Shown in pieces: positions 19,697-28,848 of a DNA stretch of 64,000 nt. Made by a program: the position numbers and the translations under genes. The notes under the pieces were generated by a model. The model was given only the letters and a program-made list of their open reading frames with translations, was not told where the DNA came from and did not search any database. Source of the stretch: Stenotrophomonas maltophilia. GTDB lineage: Bacteria; Pseudomonadota; Gammaproteobacteria; Xanthomonadales; Xanthomonadaceae. Positions within the stretch are counted from its first letter, which is position 1. Every line of letters begins with the position of its first letter. The DNA lies in NCBI GenBank assembly GCA_002386405.1, contig DGIP01000338.1, positions 1,110 to 65,109 of the forward strand. The letters run 5' to 3'.

Positions 19697-19909
19697 TCAT
19701 TCCTGCTTCGAAGGCTCGGGCGCCTCCAACGGAGGTTGCTCTGCTGGAGGATCACGTTCCGGTGGAATTTCGCCGGGAGGATCCTGTGCCGGCGGATCGT
19801 GCGCCGGAGGCGACTCCACGGGCGGCGATGGTGCCTCCGGCGAGGCATCTGGTGCTGGCACCTGCGCTGCCGGCTGCCAGGGAAACTCGAGGCGATGTTC
19901 AATGGACAT
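19697..19909 (-). CDS. Small proline-rich acidic protein
   Basis: A 70-residue frame from ATG 19909 with AGGA about 8 nt upstream. After a short N-terminus (MSIEHRLEFPWQPAAQ) nearly the whole protein is a series of (D/E/H)-PP units such as ESPPAHDPPAQDPPGEIPP, probably unstructured. The following intrinsic terminator supports a real transcription unit. No signal peptide or known domain is visible, and I do not recognise a function. A coding origin is supported by the phase-consistent PP periodicity and the ribosome site. Confidence 0.6.
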   Translation of the reverse strand: MSIEHRLEFPWQPAAQVPAPDASPEAPSPPVESPPAHDPPAQDPPGEIPPERDPPAEQPPLEAPEPSKQE

Positions 19910-20019
19910 GGGGGTGTTCCTGGGCAGTGGCGTTGCAGCAACCCTGACAGGCAACTCGTCAATGCACGGCGACGGCAGCGTGCAGGCCTCGTCCGTTCGT
20001 GATCCACGAAAGTGGGCGA

Positions 20020-20096
20020 TGGTGACCCCGGCCCGATTCGAACGGGCGACCTTCCCCTTAGGAGGGGGACGCTCTATCCAGCTGAGCTACGGGGCC
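20020..20096 (-). tRNA. tRNA-Arg (anticodon CCT)
   Basis: A 77-nt cloverleaf on the minus strand. The acceptor stem is GGCCCCG/CGGGGTC, the D-loop AGCTCAGCTGGATAGAGC and the anticodon loop CTCCTAA (anticodon CCT, reading AGG). The T-arm contains GTTCGAATC, and an encoded 3' CCA follows discriminator A. AGG is a rare arginine codon in such a GC-rich genome. Confidence 0.97.
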
Positions 20097-20103
20097 ATGT
20101 GCG

Positions 20104-20125
20104 GGCCAGGCAAGCGTGCCTGGCC
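20104..20125. repeat. Perfect 9-bp hairpin in the tRNA-Arg leader
   Basis: GGCCAGGCA, a 4-nt loop and TGCCTGGCC sit 7 nt 5' of the mature tRNA. The hairpin would be part of the precursor removed by RNase P. It resembles the window's other short palindromes but has no GTAG end. Confidence 0.6.
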
Positions 20126-20161
20126 GCAGGCTGCGCGCACATTGCGTGCATGCAGCGGTGA

Positions 20162-20190
20162 AGGATACCCACATTCAGCGACAGGACCAA
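20162..20190 (-). promoter_or_regulatory. Probable tRNA-Arg promoter
   Basis: Minus strand: TTGGTC (20190-20185), a 17-nt spacer, TATCCT (20167-20162). It lies 65 nt upstream of the tRNA, between it and the kdsA stop codon, so the tRNA can be transcribed independently of kdsA. Confidence 0.55.
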
Positions 20191-20220
20191 GGCCGACGGC
20201 GCCGCGCGGGTACGCCCGGG

Positions 20221-21066
<846 letters not shown>

Positions 21067-21245
21067 TCAGATTCCTGGGGGCGAACAATGGTGTCCATTC
21101 TAGCGGTCGGCGCGACCCGGCGGGCAGCGCCGTGTGGCGTTGCGGCAATGCCGGCTGGGCGCTCCTGATAGAATGACGGGTCTGCACGCCGCACCCCCAC
21201 CCTGCCAGCGGCTGCGCCCTTTTTCGATCCGCAACAGGAGTTTGC

Positions 21246-22778
21246 ATGTCCTCTGACCTGCTCAAGGCGCTCGGCCTCGACGCGACCAACGCTGGCACCT
21301 ACCTTGGCAACGGCGAGTGGTCGTCGGCCACCAGCGCGGGCGTGATCACCTCGGTCAACCCGACCACCGGCGAGGCCATCGCCCAGGTGCACGCCACCAC
21401 CGACGCCGACTACGAAACCATCGTGGCCCGTGCCCAGGAAGCCTTCAAGGTGTGGCGCACGACCCCGGCCCCGCGCCGTGGTGAAGCCGTTCGCCTGTGC
21501 GGCGAAGCACTGCGTGCCAACAAGGATGCGCTGGGTTCGCTGGTGGCACTGGAAATGGGCAAGAGCAAGCCGGAAGGCGACGGTGAAGTGCAGGAGATGA
21601 TCGACATCGCCGACTTCGCCGTGGGCCAGAGCCGCATGCTGTACGGCTACACCATGCATTCCGAGCGCCCCGGCCACCGCATGTACGAGCAGTACCAGCC
21701 GCTGGGCCTGGTCGGCATCATCAGCGCGTTCAACTTCCCGGTGGCGGTGTGGGCATGGAACTCGTTCCTGGCCGCTATCTGCGGTGACGTGTGCCTGTGG
21801 AAGCCGTCCAACAAGACCCCGCTGACCGCCATCGCGTCCATGCGCATCTGCAATGAAGCGCTGCGTGGCGCCGGCTTCCCGGACATCTTCTTCCTGGTCA
21901 ACGACGCCGGCACCGAGCTGTCGCAGAAGCTGGTGGCCGACAAGCGCGTGCCGCTGATCAGCTTCACCGGTTCGACCCAGGTCGGCCGCCAGGTCGCCGA
22001 GAAGGTGGCCCACCGCCTGGGCCGCTGCCTGCTGGAACTGGGCGGCAACAACGCCATCATCCTGGATGAAAGCGCGGACCTGAAGCTGGCCATCCCGGGC
22101 ATCGTGTTCGGTGCGGTCGGCACCGCCGGCCAGCGCTGCACCACCACGCGCCGCCTGATCGTGCACGAATCCATCCATGACAACGTGCTGGCCACGCTGG
22201 TCAAGGCGTACAAGCAGGTGGAAGGCAAGATCGGCGATCCAACCGATGCGGCCAACCTGATGGGCCCGCTCAACAGCGACAGCGCCGTGCAGCAGTTCCT
22301 GGCCTCGATTGAAAAGGCCAAGGCCAGCGGCGGCACCATCGAAACCGGCGGTACCCGCATCGACCGCGCCGGCAACTTCGTGCTGCCGGCCATTGTCACC
22401 GGGCTGAAGAACAGCGACGAAGTAGTGCAGCACGAAACCTTCGCGCCGATCCTGTACGTGATGAAGTACAGCACGCTGGACGAGGCCATCGACATGCAGA
22501 ACGGCGTGCCGCAGGGCCTGTCCTCGTCGATCTTCACCCAGAACCTGAAGGTGGCCGAGCGCTTCCTGTCGGCGGCCGGTTCGGACTGCGGCATCGCCAA
22601 CGTCAACATCGGCACCTCCGGTGCGGAAATCGGCGGTGCGTTCGGCGGCGAGAAGGACACCGGCGGTGGCCGTGAGTCCGGTTCGGATGCATGGAAGGTC
22701 TACATGCGCCGCCAGACCAACACCATCAACTACTCCGATTCGCTGCCGCTGGCCCAGGGCATCAAGTTCGACCTGTGA
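21246..22778 (+). CDS. amaB: ALDH7-type aldehyde dehydrogenase (alpha-aminoadipic semialdehyde / L-piperidine-6-carboxylate dehydrogenase)
   Basis: A 510-residue NAD-dependent dehydrogenase of the ALDH7 (antiquitin) group. The catalytic nucleophile is C298 in [10 protein letters not shown] and the general base E265 in [20 protein letters not shown] is the cofactor loop. The CTTTRR form and the aminoadipate-type tail ([17 protein letters not shown]) favour the lysine-degradation enzyme that oxidises aminoadipate semialdehyde, in equilibrium with piperideine-6-carboxylate. ATG at 21246 follows AGGAG. The next gene, an SDR, overlaps by one base (TGATG), indicating an operon. The exact substrate is inferred from subfamily. 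Confidence 0.88.
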   Translation: MSSDLLKALGLDATNAGTYLGNGEWSSATSAGVITSVNPTTGEAIAQVHATTDADYETIVARAQEAFKVWRTTPAPRRGEAVRLCGEALRANKDALGSLVALEMGKSKPEGDGEVQEMIDIADFAVGQSRMLYGYTMHSERPGHRMYEQYQPLGLVGIISAFNFPVAVWAWNSFLAAICGDVCLWKPSNKTPLTAIASMRICNEALRGAGFPDIFFLVNDAGTELSQKLVADKRVPLISFTGSTQVGRQVAEKVAHRLGRCLLELGGNNAIILDESADLKLAIPGIVFGAVGTAGQRCTTTRRLIVHESIHDNVLATLVKAYKQVEGKIGDPTDAANLMGPLNSDSAVQQFLASIEKAKASGGTIETGGTRIDRAGNFVLPAIVTGLKNSDEVVQHETFAPILYVMKYSTLDEAIDMQNGVPQGLSSSIFTQNLKVAERFLSAAGSDCGIANVNIGTSGAEIGGAFGGEKDTGGGRESGSDAWKVYMRRQTNTINYSDSLPLAQGIKFDL

Positions 22779-23545
22779 TGGTTGAACGCCCCAGCCTGGA
22801 TTACACCGGCCGCCACGTACTGGTGGCCGGTGGCAGCAAAGGCATCGGCCGTGCGATGGCACTGGCCTTTGCCGCGGCGGGTGCCCGTGTATCGGTGTGC
22901 GCCCGCGGCGAAGCCGGCCTGGTCGCACTGCGCGATGACGCCGCGGCCCAGGGGCTGTCGCTGCACACCGCTGTCGCCGACCTCTCGCGCCTGGCCGATA
23001 TCGAGCACTGGCTGGCCAGTGCGGCCGACGCGCTCGGCGGTATCGATGTGCTGATCAACAACGCCACCGGCTACGGCATGACCGACGACGAGGCCGGCTG
23101 GGAAGCCAGCCTGGGCGTGGACCTGATGTCGGCGGTGCGCGCCTCCCGCCTCGCCCTGCCTTGGCTGAAGCAGTCGGCCGATGCCTGCATCCTCAACCTG
23201 GCCTCGATCGCCGCCCAGCAGCCACGCCCCGGCGCCGCCCCGTACGGCGCCGCCAAGGCCGCGCTGATGCACTACACCACCTCGCAGGCGCTGGGGCTGG
23301 CCCCGCACCGGATCCGGGTGAACGCCATTGCCCCCGGCTCGATCGAGTTCGAGGATGGGCTGTGGGCACGCCGGCGCGAGCAGGACCCGGACCTCTATCA
23401 CGGCACCCTGGCCAAAATCCCGTTCGGCCGCTTCGGGCAGCCACGGGAAATCGCCGATGCCGCCCTGTTCCTGTGCTCGCCGATGGCGCGCTGGATCACC
23501 GGGCATACCTTGAATGTCGACGGCGGCCAGGTCCTGATGGGATAA
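22778..23545 (+). CDS. Short-chain dehydrogenase/reductase (SDR)
   Basis: A 255-residue classical SDR. The cofactor loop is AGGSKGIG (residues 17-24), with a structural NNA motif in INNATG. The catalytic residues are S143, Y156 and K160 (YGAAK), and the C-terminal segment is GHTLNVDGGQ. ATG at 22778 overlaps the ALDH stop by one base, so the two are co-translated. The substrate is unknown; a link to the same catabolic step as the ALDH is only suggested by the coupling. Confidence 0.9.
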   Translation: MVERPSLDYTGRHVLVAGGSKGIGRAMALAFAAAGARVSVCARGEAGLVALRDDAAAQGLSLHTAVADLSRLADIEHWLASAADALGGIDVLINNATGYGMTDDEAGWEASLGVDLMSAVRASRLALPWLKQSADACILNLASIAAQQPRPGAAPYGAAKAALMHYTTSQALGLAPHRIRVNAIAPGSIEFEDGLWARRREQDPDLYHGTLAKIPFGRFGQPREIADAALFLCSPMARWITGHTLNVDGGQVLMG

Positions 23546-23596
23546 ACCCCTCGCTGGCCCTATGATTCCCTTGTCCCACCTTCCCCCAGGAGCCGC

Positions 23597-23881
23597 ATGA
23601 GCCTCCCGCCCCGCCAAACCAGCGCCATGGCCCTGATCAGCCTGATAGCCGGCATCCTGGGTTGGACCGCGCTGCCGTTCCTGGGCAGCGTGGCGGCCAT
23701 CATCACCGGCCACTAGGCCCGCGCCGAGATCCGCCGCCGCCCGCTGGAGCTGGAAGGGGACGGCATGGCGCTGGCCGGCCTGATCCTGGGCTATGTGATG
23801 GTGGTGACCAGCTTCCTCGCGGTCCTGCTGTTCATTCTGTTCCTGGGTGGACTGACCCTGCTGATCCCCCAATTCTCCTGA
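23597..23881 (+). pseudogene. DUF4190-like membrane protein gene interrupted by an in-frame TAG
   Basis: From ATG 23597 (AGGAG 4 nt upstream) 39 codons run to TAG at 23714-23716, then the same frame continues without another stop to TGA at 23879-23881 (94 codons in total). The combined product reads SAMALISLIAGILGW...SVAAIITGH, stop, ARAEIRRR...GDGMALAGLILGYVMVV. This is a two-helix DUF4190-type protein in which the conserved GHxAR turn falls exactly at the stop. A single C-to-T change of a CAG glutamine codon, or another one-base change, would explain it. Either the gene is inactivated or the base is wrong. It lies between the SDR and a methyltransferase gene. Confidence 0.8.
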
Positions 23882-23888
23882 GGTGCGC

Positions 23889-24659
23889 ATGAGCCCATCG
23901 GACGCAACCGAGCGTTTCAGCAACCGCGTGGCGGACTATGTGCGCTACCGGCCCGACTATCCCCCGGCCCTGCTCGACTGGCTGCACCACGAAATCGGCG
24001 TGCCCACCGAAACCCTGGTCGCCGACATCGGCGCCGGCACCGGCATCTCCACGCGCCTGTTCCTGGCCACCGGGCATCCGGTAATCGCGGTGGAACCCAA
24101 CGCGGCCATGCGCGAGGCGGCCGAAGCGCTGCTGGCCAAAGAGTACCTGCGCCTGAAGCTGGTGGACGGCACCGCCGAAGCCACCACGCTGGCCGACGAC
24201 AGCGTCGGCCTGGTTGCAGCGGCACAAGCCTTCCACTGGTTCGACACCGACGCGGTGCGCACCGAATGGAAGCGCATCCTGCACCCGGAAGGCCTGGCGC
24301 TGGTGTTCTGGAACTCGCGCCTGCTCGACGCCTCGCCCTTCCTGGTGGGCTATGAGCAGCTGCTGCTGGAGTTCGGCACCGATTACACCCAGGTCGCCGA
24401 GCGCTACCAGGACGACGATGCCATGCGCGCGTGGTTCGGCCCGGGCCTGCGCGGCATCGCCCGGTTCCCGAACGCGCAGTACATGGACGCCGATGGCCTG
24501 CGCGGCCGCCTGCTGTCGTCATCGTATGCCCCGCCGCCGGGCCACCCGCGCCACGCCCCGATGCTGGAGGCGCTGCAGCAGCTGTTCGATGCGCACGCGG
24601 TAGATGGCAAAATTGCTTTTGAATACCAAACCCGTGCCTTCGTCGGCACGCTGGACTGA
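23889..24659 (+). CDS. Class I SAM-dependent methyltransferase
   Basis: A 256-residue methyltransferase of the type-11 family. The SAM-binding motif I is VADIGAGTGISTR (about 46-58), followed by motif-II-like VIAVEPNAAM and the acidic DGTAEAT; AQAFHWFD is typical of the subfamily. ATG at 23889 is used, with GAGGT 5 nt upstream; a GTG at 23883 would add two residues. The acceptor substrate is unknown. It starts 7 nt after the broken DUF4190 gene and ends 9 nt before pyrD, so it may be read as part of that group. Confidence 0.88.
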   Translation: MSPSDATERFSNRVADYVRYRPDYPPALLDWLHHEIGVPTETLVADIGAGTGISTRLFLATGHPVIAVEPNAAMREAAEALLAKEYLRLKLVDGTAEATTLADDSVGLVAAAQAFHWFDTDAVRTEWKRILHPEGLALVFWNSRLLDASPFLVGYEQLLLEFGTDYTQVAERYQDDDAMRAWFGPGLRGIARFPNAQYMDADGLRGRLLSSSYAPPPGHPRHAPMLEALQQLFDAHAVDGKIAFEYQTRAFVGTLD

Positions 24660-24668
24660 CTGGACGCC

Positions 24669-25724
24669 ATGTACTCGCTTGCCCGACCCTTCCTGTTTTC
24701 CCTGGACGCCGAACGCGCCCATGGCCTGGGCCTGAGTGCGCTTGAGCTCGCCTACCGTACCGGCACCACGCCGCTGGTGGCACGCCGCCCTGCCCCGTTG
24801 CCGACCAACGTGTTCGGGCTGAGCTTCCCCAACCCGGTCGGCCTGGGTGCCGGCCTGGACAAGAATGGCGAGCACATCGACGCGCTGTTCGCGCTGGGGT
24901 TCGGGTTCGTGGAAATCGGCACCATCACGCCGCGGCCGCAGGAAGGCAATCCCAGACCGCGCCTGTTCCGGCTGCCTGCCCACCACGCAATCATCAACCG
25001 CATGGGCTTCAACAACCTTGGCGTGGATGCGCTGGTGCGCAATGTCGAACGTTCGCGGCGCCAGGGCGGCCTGCTTGGCATCAACATCGGCAAGAACAAG
25101 GACACCCCCAACGAGCAGGCGTTCGACGATTACCAGCACTGCCTGCAGAAGGTGTATCCGCTGGCCGATTACATCACCGTCAACATCTCCTCGCCCAATA
25201 CCGCCGGCCTGCGCGAACTGCAGGAAGAAACCGCGCTGCGCCAGCTGGTATCGCAGCTGCGCGAAAGCCAGGAAGCACTGGCCGCCAAGCATGGCAAGCG
25301 GGTCCCGATGCTGGTCAAGGTCGCCCCGGACCTGAGCGACCGCGACATCGATGCCGCAGCGCGCGTGCTGGGCGAACTGAAGGTGGACGGCGTGATCGCC
25401 ACCAACACCACCGTCGACCGCAGCGCGGTGGCCGGTGACCGTAACGCCAGCGAAGCCGGCGGCCTGTCCGGCGCGCCGCTGCTGGGCCAGTCCACCCTGG
25501 TGCTGCGCCGCCTGCGCGCGCGCCTGCCCGAATCCACCCCGTTGATCGGCGTCGGCGGCATCCTGTCCGGTGCCGATGCCGTGGCCAAGATGGCCGCAGG
25601 TGCTGCCCTGGTGCAGTGCTACAGCGGCCTGATCTTCCGCGGCCCGGCGCTGGTGCACGACTGCGTCGAGGCGATCCGCCGACGCCGCGAAGCACCGAGC
25701 CGTGGCGCGGTGGCCCCCCTATGA
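24669..25724 (+). CDS. pyrD: Dihydroorotate dehydrogenase (quinone), class 2
   Basis: FMN enzyme (351 residues) that oxidises dihydroorotate to orotate in pyrimidine synthesis, passing electrons to quinone at the inner membrane. The N-terminal amphipathic segment (about 1-40) is the membrane-association and quinone-tunnel domain of class 2. The catalytic serine lies in [11 protein letters not shown], and the FMN-binding motifs include [11 protein letters not shown] and [11 protein letters not shown]. It overlaps murB by 4 nt (ATGA). Confidence 0.97.
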   Translation: MYSLARPFLFSLDAERAHGLGLSALELAYRTGTTPLVARRPAPLPTNVFGLSFPNPVGLGAGLDKNGEHIDALFALGFGFVEIGTITPRPQEGNPRPRLFRLPAHHAIINRMGFNNLGVDALVRNVERSRRQGGLLGINIGKNKDTPNEQAFDDYQHCLQKVYPLADYITVNISSPNTAGLRELQEETALRQLVSQLRESQEALAAKHGKRVPMLVKVAPDLSDRDIDAAARVLGELKVDGVIATNTTVDRSAVAGDRNASEAGGLSGAPLLGQSTLVLRRLRARLPESTPLIGVGGILSGADAVAKMAAGAALVQCYSGLIFRGPALVHDCVEAIRRRREAPSRGAVAPL

Positions 25725-26770
25725 GTACTGCAATGCCTGCCTGGTCGCTGACCGAAAACGCCTCACTGAAGGCCCTCAACACCTTCCACGTCGACGCGGT
25801 TGCAGAACAGCTGCTGGAGCTGCACGACGCCACCCTGCTGCCAGATGTGCTGGCCCTGCCCCAGGTGGCCGGCCACCCGCTGCTGGTGCTCGGCAGCGGC
25901 AGCAACGTGCTGATCGCCGACGACGTGCCCGGCACCGTGCTGGTGTTCGCCAACCGCTCCATCGAAGTGCTGGAACACCGTGCCGACCACACCGTGGTGC
26001 GTGCCGGCGCCGGCGTGAACTGGCACGGGCTGGTGATGTGGTCGCTGCAGAACGGCCTGTCCGGGCTGGAGAACCTGGCGCTGATTCCCGGCACGGCCGG
26101 CGCGGCGCCGATCCAGAACATCGGCGCCTATGGCGTGCAGGTTGATGAGTTCATCCAGGCGGTGGACGCCTGGGACCGCCAGAACAACGAATGGGTGCGG
26201 CTGGACGCCGACGCCTGTGCCTTCAGCTACCGCGACAGTGTTTTCAAGCACGATGCGGACCGCTACCTGATCAGCGCCATCGAGCTGCGCCTGCCGCTGC
26301 TGCATGACCTGCGCCTGGGCTATGCAGGCATTGCCGAAGAGATGCAGGCGATGGGCGTGGAGTTGCCGGTGGCCGCCGACGTGGCCAATGCGGTGATCGC
26401 AATCCGCCGGCGCAAGCTGCCCGACCCGGATGTGCTCGGCAATGCCGGCAGTTTCTTCAAGAACCCGGTGCTGCCGCTGGAACAGGTGGAGGTGCTGCTG
26501 CAGCACTTCCCCGGCCTGCCGGTGTACCCGGCCGACCAGGACGACCGGCGCAAGCTCTCGGCCGCCTGGATGATCGAAGCCTGCGGCTGGAAGGGCTTCC
26601 GCGAGGGCGATGCCGGCGTGGCGCCCCAGCACGCACTGGTGCTGGTCAACCACGGTAATGCCACCGGTGCCGAACTGCTCGCGCTGGCGCGGCGCATTTC
26701 CGCCTCGGTGCTGGAGACGTTCGGCGTACCCATCGAACCGGAGCCGCGCCTGATCGGCGCACAGTGGTGA
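25721..26770 (+). CDS. murB: UDP-N-acetylenolpyruvoylglucosamine reductase
   Basis: FAD enzyme (349 residues, type I like E. coli) that makes UDP-N-acetylmuramate for peptidoglycan. The FAD-binding domain contains [13 protein letters not shown] and [18 protein letters not shown]. The substrate-binding Arg lies in SYRDSVFK, the proton-donor serine in NAGSFFKNP and the catalytic glutamate in EPEPRLIG near the C-terminus. ATG at 25721 overlaps pyrD. The next gene, an EamA transporter, overlaps its stop by 4 nt. Confidence 0.97.
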   Translation: MSTAMPAWSLTENASLKALNTFHVDAVAEQLLELHDATLLPDVLALPQVAGHPLLVLGSGSNVLIADDVPGTVLVFANRSIEVLEHRADHTVVRAGAGVNWHGLVMWSLQNGLSGLENLALIPGTAGAAPIQNIGAYGVQVDEFIQAVDAWDRQNNEWVRLDADACAFSYRDSVFKHDADRYLISAIELRLPLLHDLRLGYAGIAEEMQAMGVELPVAADVANAVIAIRRRKLPDPDVLGNAGSFFKNPVLPLEQVEVLLQHFPGLPVYPADQDDRRKLSAAWMIEACGWKGFREGDAGVAPQHALVLVNHGNATGAELLALARRISASVLETFGVPIEPEPRLIGAQW

Positions 26771-27690
26771 CCGTCCAGCTCGCCCTTCCAGCGCCGACAC
26801 CAATGCGTGCGGCGCTGCTGATGCTGGGCAGCACCCTGGCATTCGGGTTGATGGCCGTGGCGATCCGCTATGCCACCCGCTATGTGCCCACCCAGGAAGT
26901 GGCGTTCTTCCGCAATGCGTTCGGCCTGCTGGCGCTGCTGCCGTTCCTGTTGCGCCCGGGCAGCTCGCCGTTCCGCACGACCCAGTTGCCCCGCTATTTC
27001 GTGCGCAGCCTGATCGGGCTGGCCTCGATGCTCTGCGCGTTCTGGGCGATCGGCCACCTGCCGATGTCGCAGGCGATCTCGCTGTCGTACTCCACGCCCC
27101 TGTTCGTCACGATTGCCGCGGTGCTGTTCCTTGGCGAGAAGGTACGCGCGCGCCGTTGGGCCGCCGTGGTCTGTGGCTTCATCGGGGTGCTGATCATCGT
27201 TCGCCCCGGCGCCGACACGTTCAGCCCGGGCGTGCTGGTGGCGGTGCTGGCCGCCGTGCTCAGTTCGCTGGTGGCCATCCAGATCAAGCAGCTGACCCGC
27301 GTGGACGGGGCCGACACCGTGGTGTTCTACACCTACGTGTTCTGGGTACCGCTGTCGCTGGTGCCTGCCCTGTTCGGCTGGGTCTGGCCAAGCGGCGTTG
27401 CGTGGGTCTGGCTGGCCGCTACCGGCGTGCTGGGCACGCTGGGCCAGCTGTTGTGGACCCGCGCGTTGCGCTTGGGCGAAGTCTCGGCGCTGACCCCGAT
27501 CAGCTTCATGCAGTTGCCACTGGTCAGCCTGCTGGGCTGGCTGCTGTTCGGTGAAACGCTGGACCGCTGGACCGTCATCGGCGCGGGCATCATTCTTGCC
27601 GCCAACGCCTACATCGCGCACCGCGAAGCGGTTCTGGTGCGTCGCGCGGCATCGAAAGCCGCCACGGCCGGCGCGAAGCCGGGCGAGTAA
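26767..27690 (+). CDS. EamA/DMT-family transporter
   Basis: About 308 residues with ten predicted membrane helices in two EamA repeats (about 14-150 and 165-295). The repeat signatures are [19 protein letters not shown] and [32 protein letters not shown] at 26767 overlaps the murB stop (GTGA); ATG at 26803 is an alternative that removes a 12-residue leader. Substrate unknown. Coupling to murB is by position only and need not mean a cell-wall role. Confidence 0.87.
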   Translation: MTVQLALPAPTPMRAALLMLGSTLAFGLMAVAIRYATRYVPTQEVAFFRNAFGLLALLPFLLRPGSSPFRTTQLPRYFVRSLIGLASMLCAFWAIGHLPMSQAISLSYSTPLFVTIAAVLFLGEKVRARRWAAVVCGFIGVLIIVRPGADTFSPGVLVAVLAAVLSSLVAIQIKQLTRVDGADTVVFYTYVFWVPLSLVPALFGWVWPSGVAWVWLAATGVLGTLGQLLWTRALRLGEVSALTPISFMQLPLVSLLGWLLFGETLDRWTVIGAGIILAANAYIAHREAVLVRRAASKAATAGAKPGE

Positions 27691-27709
27691 GCACGGTCGA
27701 CCACCCGCG

Positions 27710-28735
27710 CTACGCCACGGCAGCCCAACTTCGGCCAGCCGCGTCGATCACATTGCCCGGCGCGAACTGCTCCTCCATGAAACGCAACGCCTGCCGGCGC
27801 TGGCTGGGCGGACGCGATGCCGCACCGGGCTCCAGCAACAGGTCGTGGAACTCCTGCAGGTCGTGCAGGATCCGCCAATGGCGGTAATACGCCAGCCGGA
27901 CCGGGTCCAGGGCGATCGCGCCGTACCCTTCATGGAACCGCGGCGGATCATCGCGCCCCCAGCGACCGCCTACGCCGGCGCCGACGAACATCAGGTCGCG
28001 CTCGCGTGGCGCCAGCACCATGTCGTCCCAGTCGATCAGGTGCAGCCCGCCATCGGCGCGCAGCAACAGGTTGCCCGCGTGCAGGTCGCCATGGCACAGC
28101 CCGCGCGACCAGCGCTGCCCGGCCAGGCGCTCACGCAGCGCCACGCAGTGCTGCCATACCTCGGCCACCCGCGCCTGCCGTTGCCGCCAGGCACGCCGGT
28201 ATTCCTCGGCCAGGGCATCGGAAATGGGCCAGCGCTCATCGCCGCGCTGCAGCCATGAGCCCACCCGCTCCACCGCCGTGTCATCGTCGAATCCCGGTTG
28301 CGCCAGACCGGACGCCAACCGGGCCGGCAACGCGGTGTCATGCACCTGGCGCAACACCTGGCCCAGCCGGTGCCACTGCGCCTGCGACAGGGCCACTTCG
28401 AACCCCGACTCGCCCTCCACATAGGCAAACAGGGTCCACTGCAGGCCCTCGGCGTGCGTGGCCGGGGCGCCATCTAGCGCAGGCTGCGGGGCCACCACTT
28501 CGTCCAGGCCGAGCGCGCCGCGCAGGTGCTGCACGACCTCCCACACGGCATCGGCCACGGCATAGCGGCGGCACTTCAACCACCAGCGCGTTCCGTCATC
28601 GGAGGTGACCTGGTACACCGTGGCGCCCGCATCGGCCCCCGCCGGCCGCTGCATGACATGGCTGACGTGCAGGCCATAGGCCTGCGCCAGCACGGCGCCA
28701 ATCTGCGAAGAAGACAATTCCTGTGGATGCAGCAT
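27710..28735 (-). CDS. APH-fold kinase, resembles APH(9) spectinomycin phosphotransferases
   Basis: A 341-residue aminoglycoside-phosphotransferase-fold protein. The catalytic loop is CHGDLHAGNLLL and the metal motif LIDWDDMVLAPRERDL, both of the APH(9)/APH(3') type. The ATP-lobe lysine lies in WWLKCRRY. The spacing and the WDD motif are closest, by eye, to APH(9)-type enzymes, which phosphorylate spectinomycin and are known as chromosomal genes in Stenotrophomonas. A homoserine- or fructosamine-kinase-like role remains possible. ATG at 28735 matches the N-terminus of that family; ATG 28759 would add 8 residues. It lies downstream of the ATPase gene on the same strand. Confidence 0.75.
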   Translation of the reverse strand: MLHPQELSSSQIGAVLAQAYGLHVSHVMQRPAGADAGATVYQVTSDDGTRWWLKCRRYAVADAVWEVVQHLRGALGLDEVVAPQPALDGAPATHAEGLQWTLFAYVEGESGFEVALSQAQWHRLGQVLRQVHDTALPARLASGLAQPGFDDDTAVERVGSWLQRGDERWPISDALAEEYRRAWRQRQARVAEVWQHCVALRERLAGQRWSRGLCHGDLHAGNLLLRADGGLHLIDWDDMVLAPRERDLMFVGAGVGGRWGRDDPPRFHEGYGAIALDPVRLAYYRHWRILHDLQEFHDLLLEPGAASRPPSQRRQALRFMEEQFAPGNVIDAAGRSWAAVA

Positions 28736-28848
28736 TACTCCGCCGTGGCGCACGAACATCGCACCACTATCCCAGAATCGCGTCGATACACACAGGGAAT
28801 TGCGTCACGAAGAGACGTAATTTCTCATTCGTTATCCTGACACCGGAG

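Noticed and set aside
19700-19880. Tandem short repeats suggestive of a CRISPR or minisatellite
   Set aside because: The periodicity comes from (D/E)PP codons inside a small protein; units vary in length and sequence and there are no spacers.
23714-23716. TAG in the DUF4190 gene as a pyrrolysine codon
   Set aside because: No pyl genes are seen and this family does not use the residue; a simple nonsense change is more economical.
26320-27621. Long open frame on the minus strand antisense to murB and the EamA transporter (433 codons)
   Set aside because: It lies wholly opposite well-recognised genes, has no ribosome site or family motifs, and reflects the third-position GC bias of this genome. 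The same applies to long antisense frames over the his operon (for example 1473-2579 plus), thrC (11108-12745 plus) and guaB (50897-52408 plus).
28760-28848. Hairpin ATTGCGTC/GACGTAAT as a terminator of the ATPase gene
   Set aside because: It needs a G-U pair and has no T-run on the minus strand, so I could not support it as a terminator.
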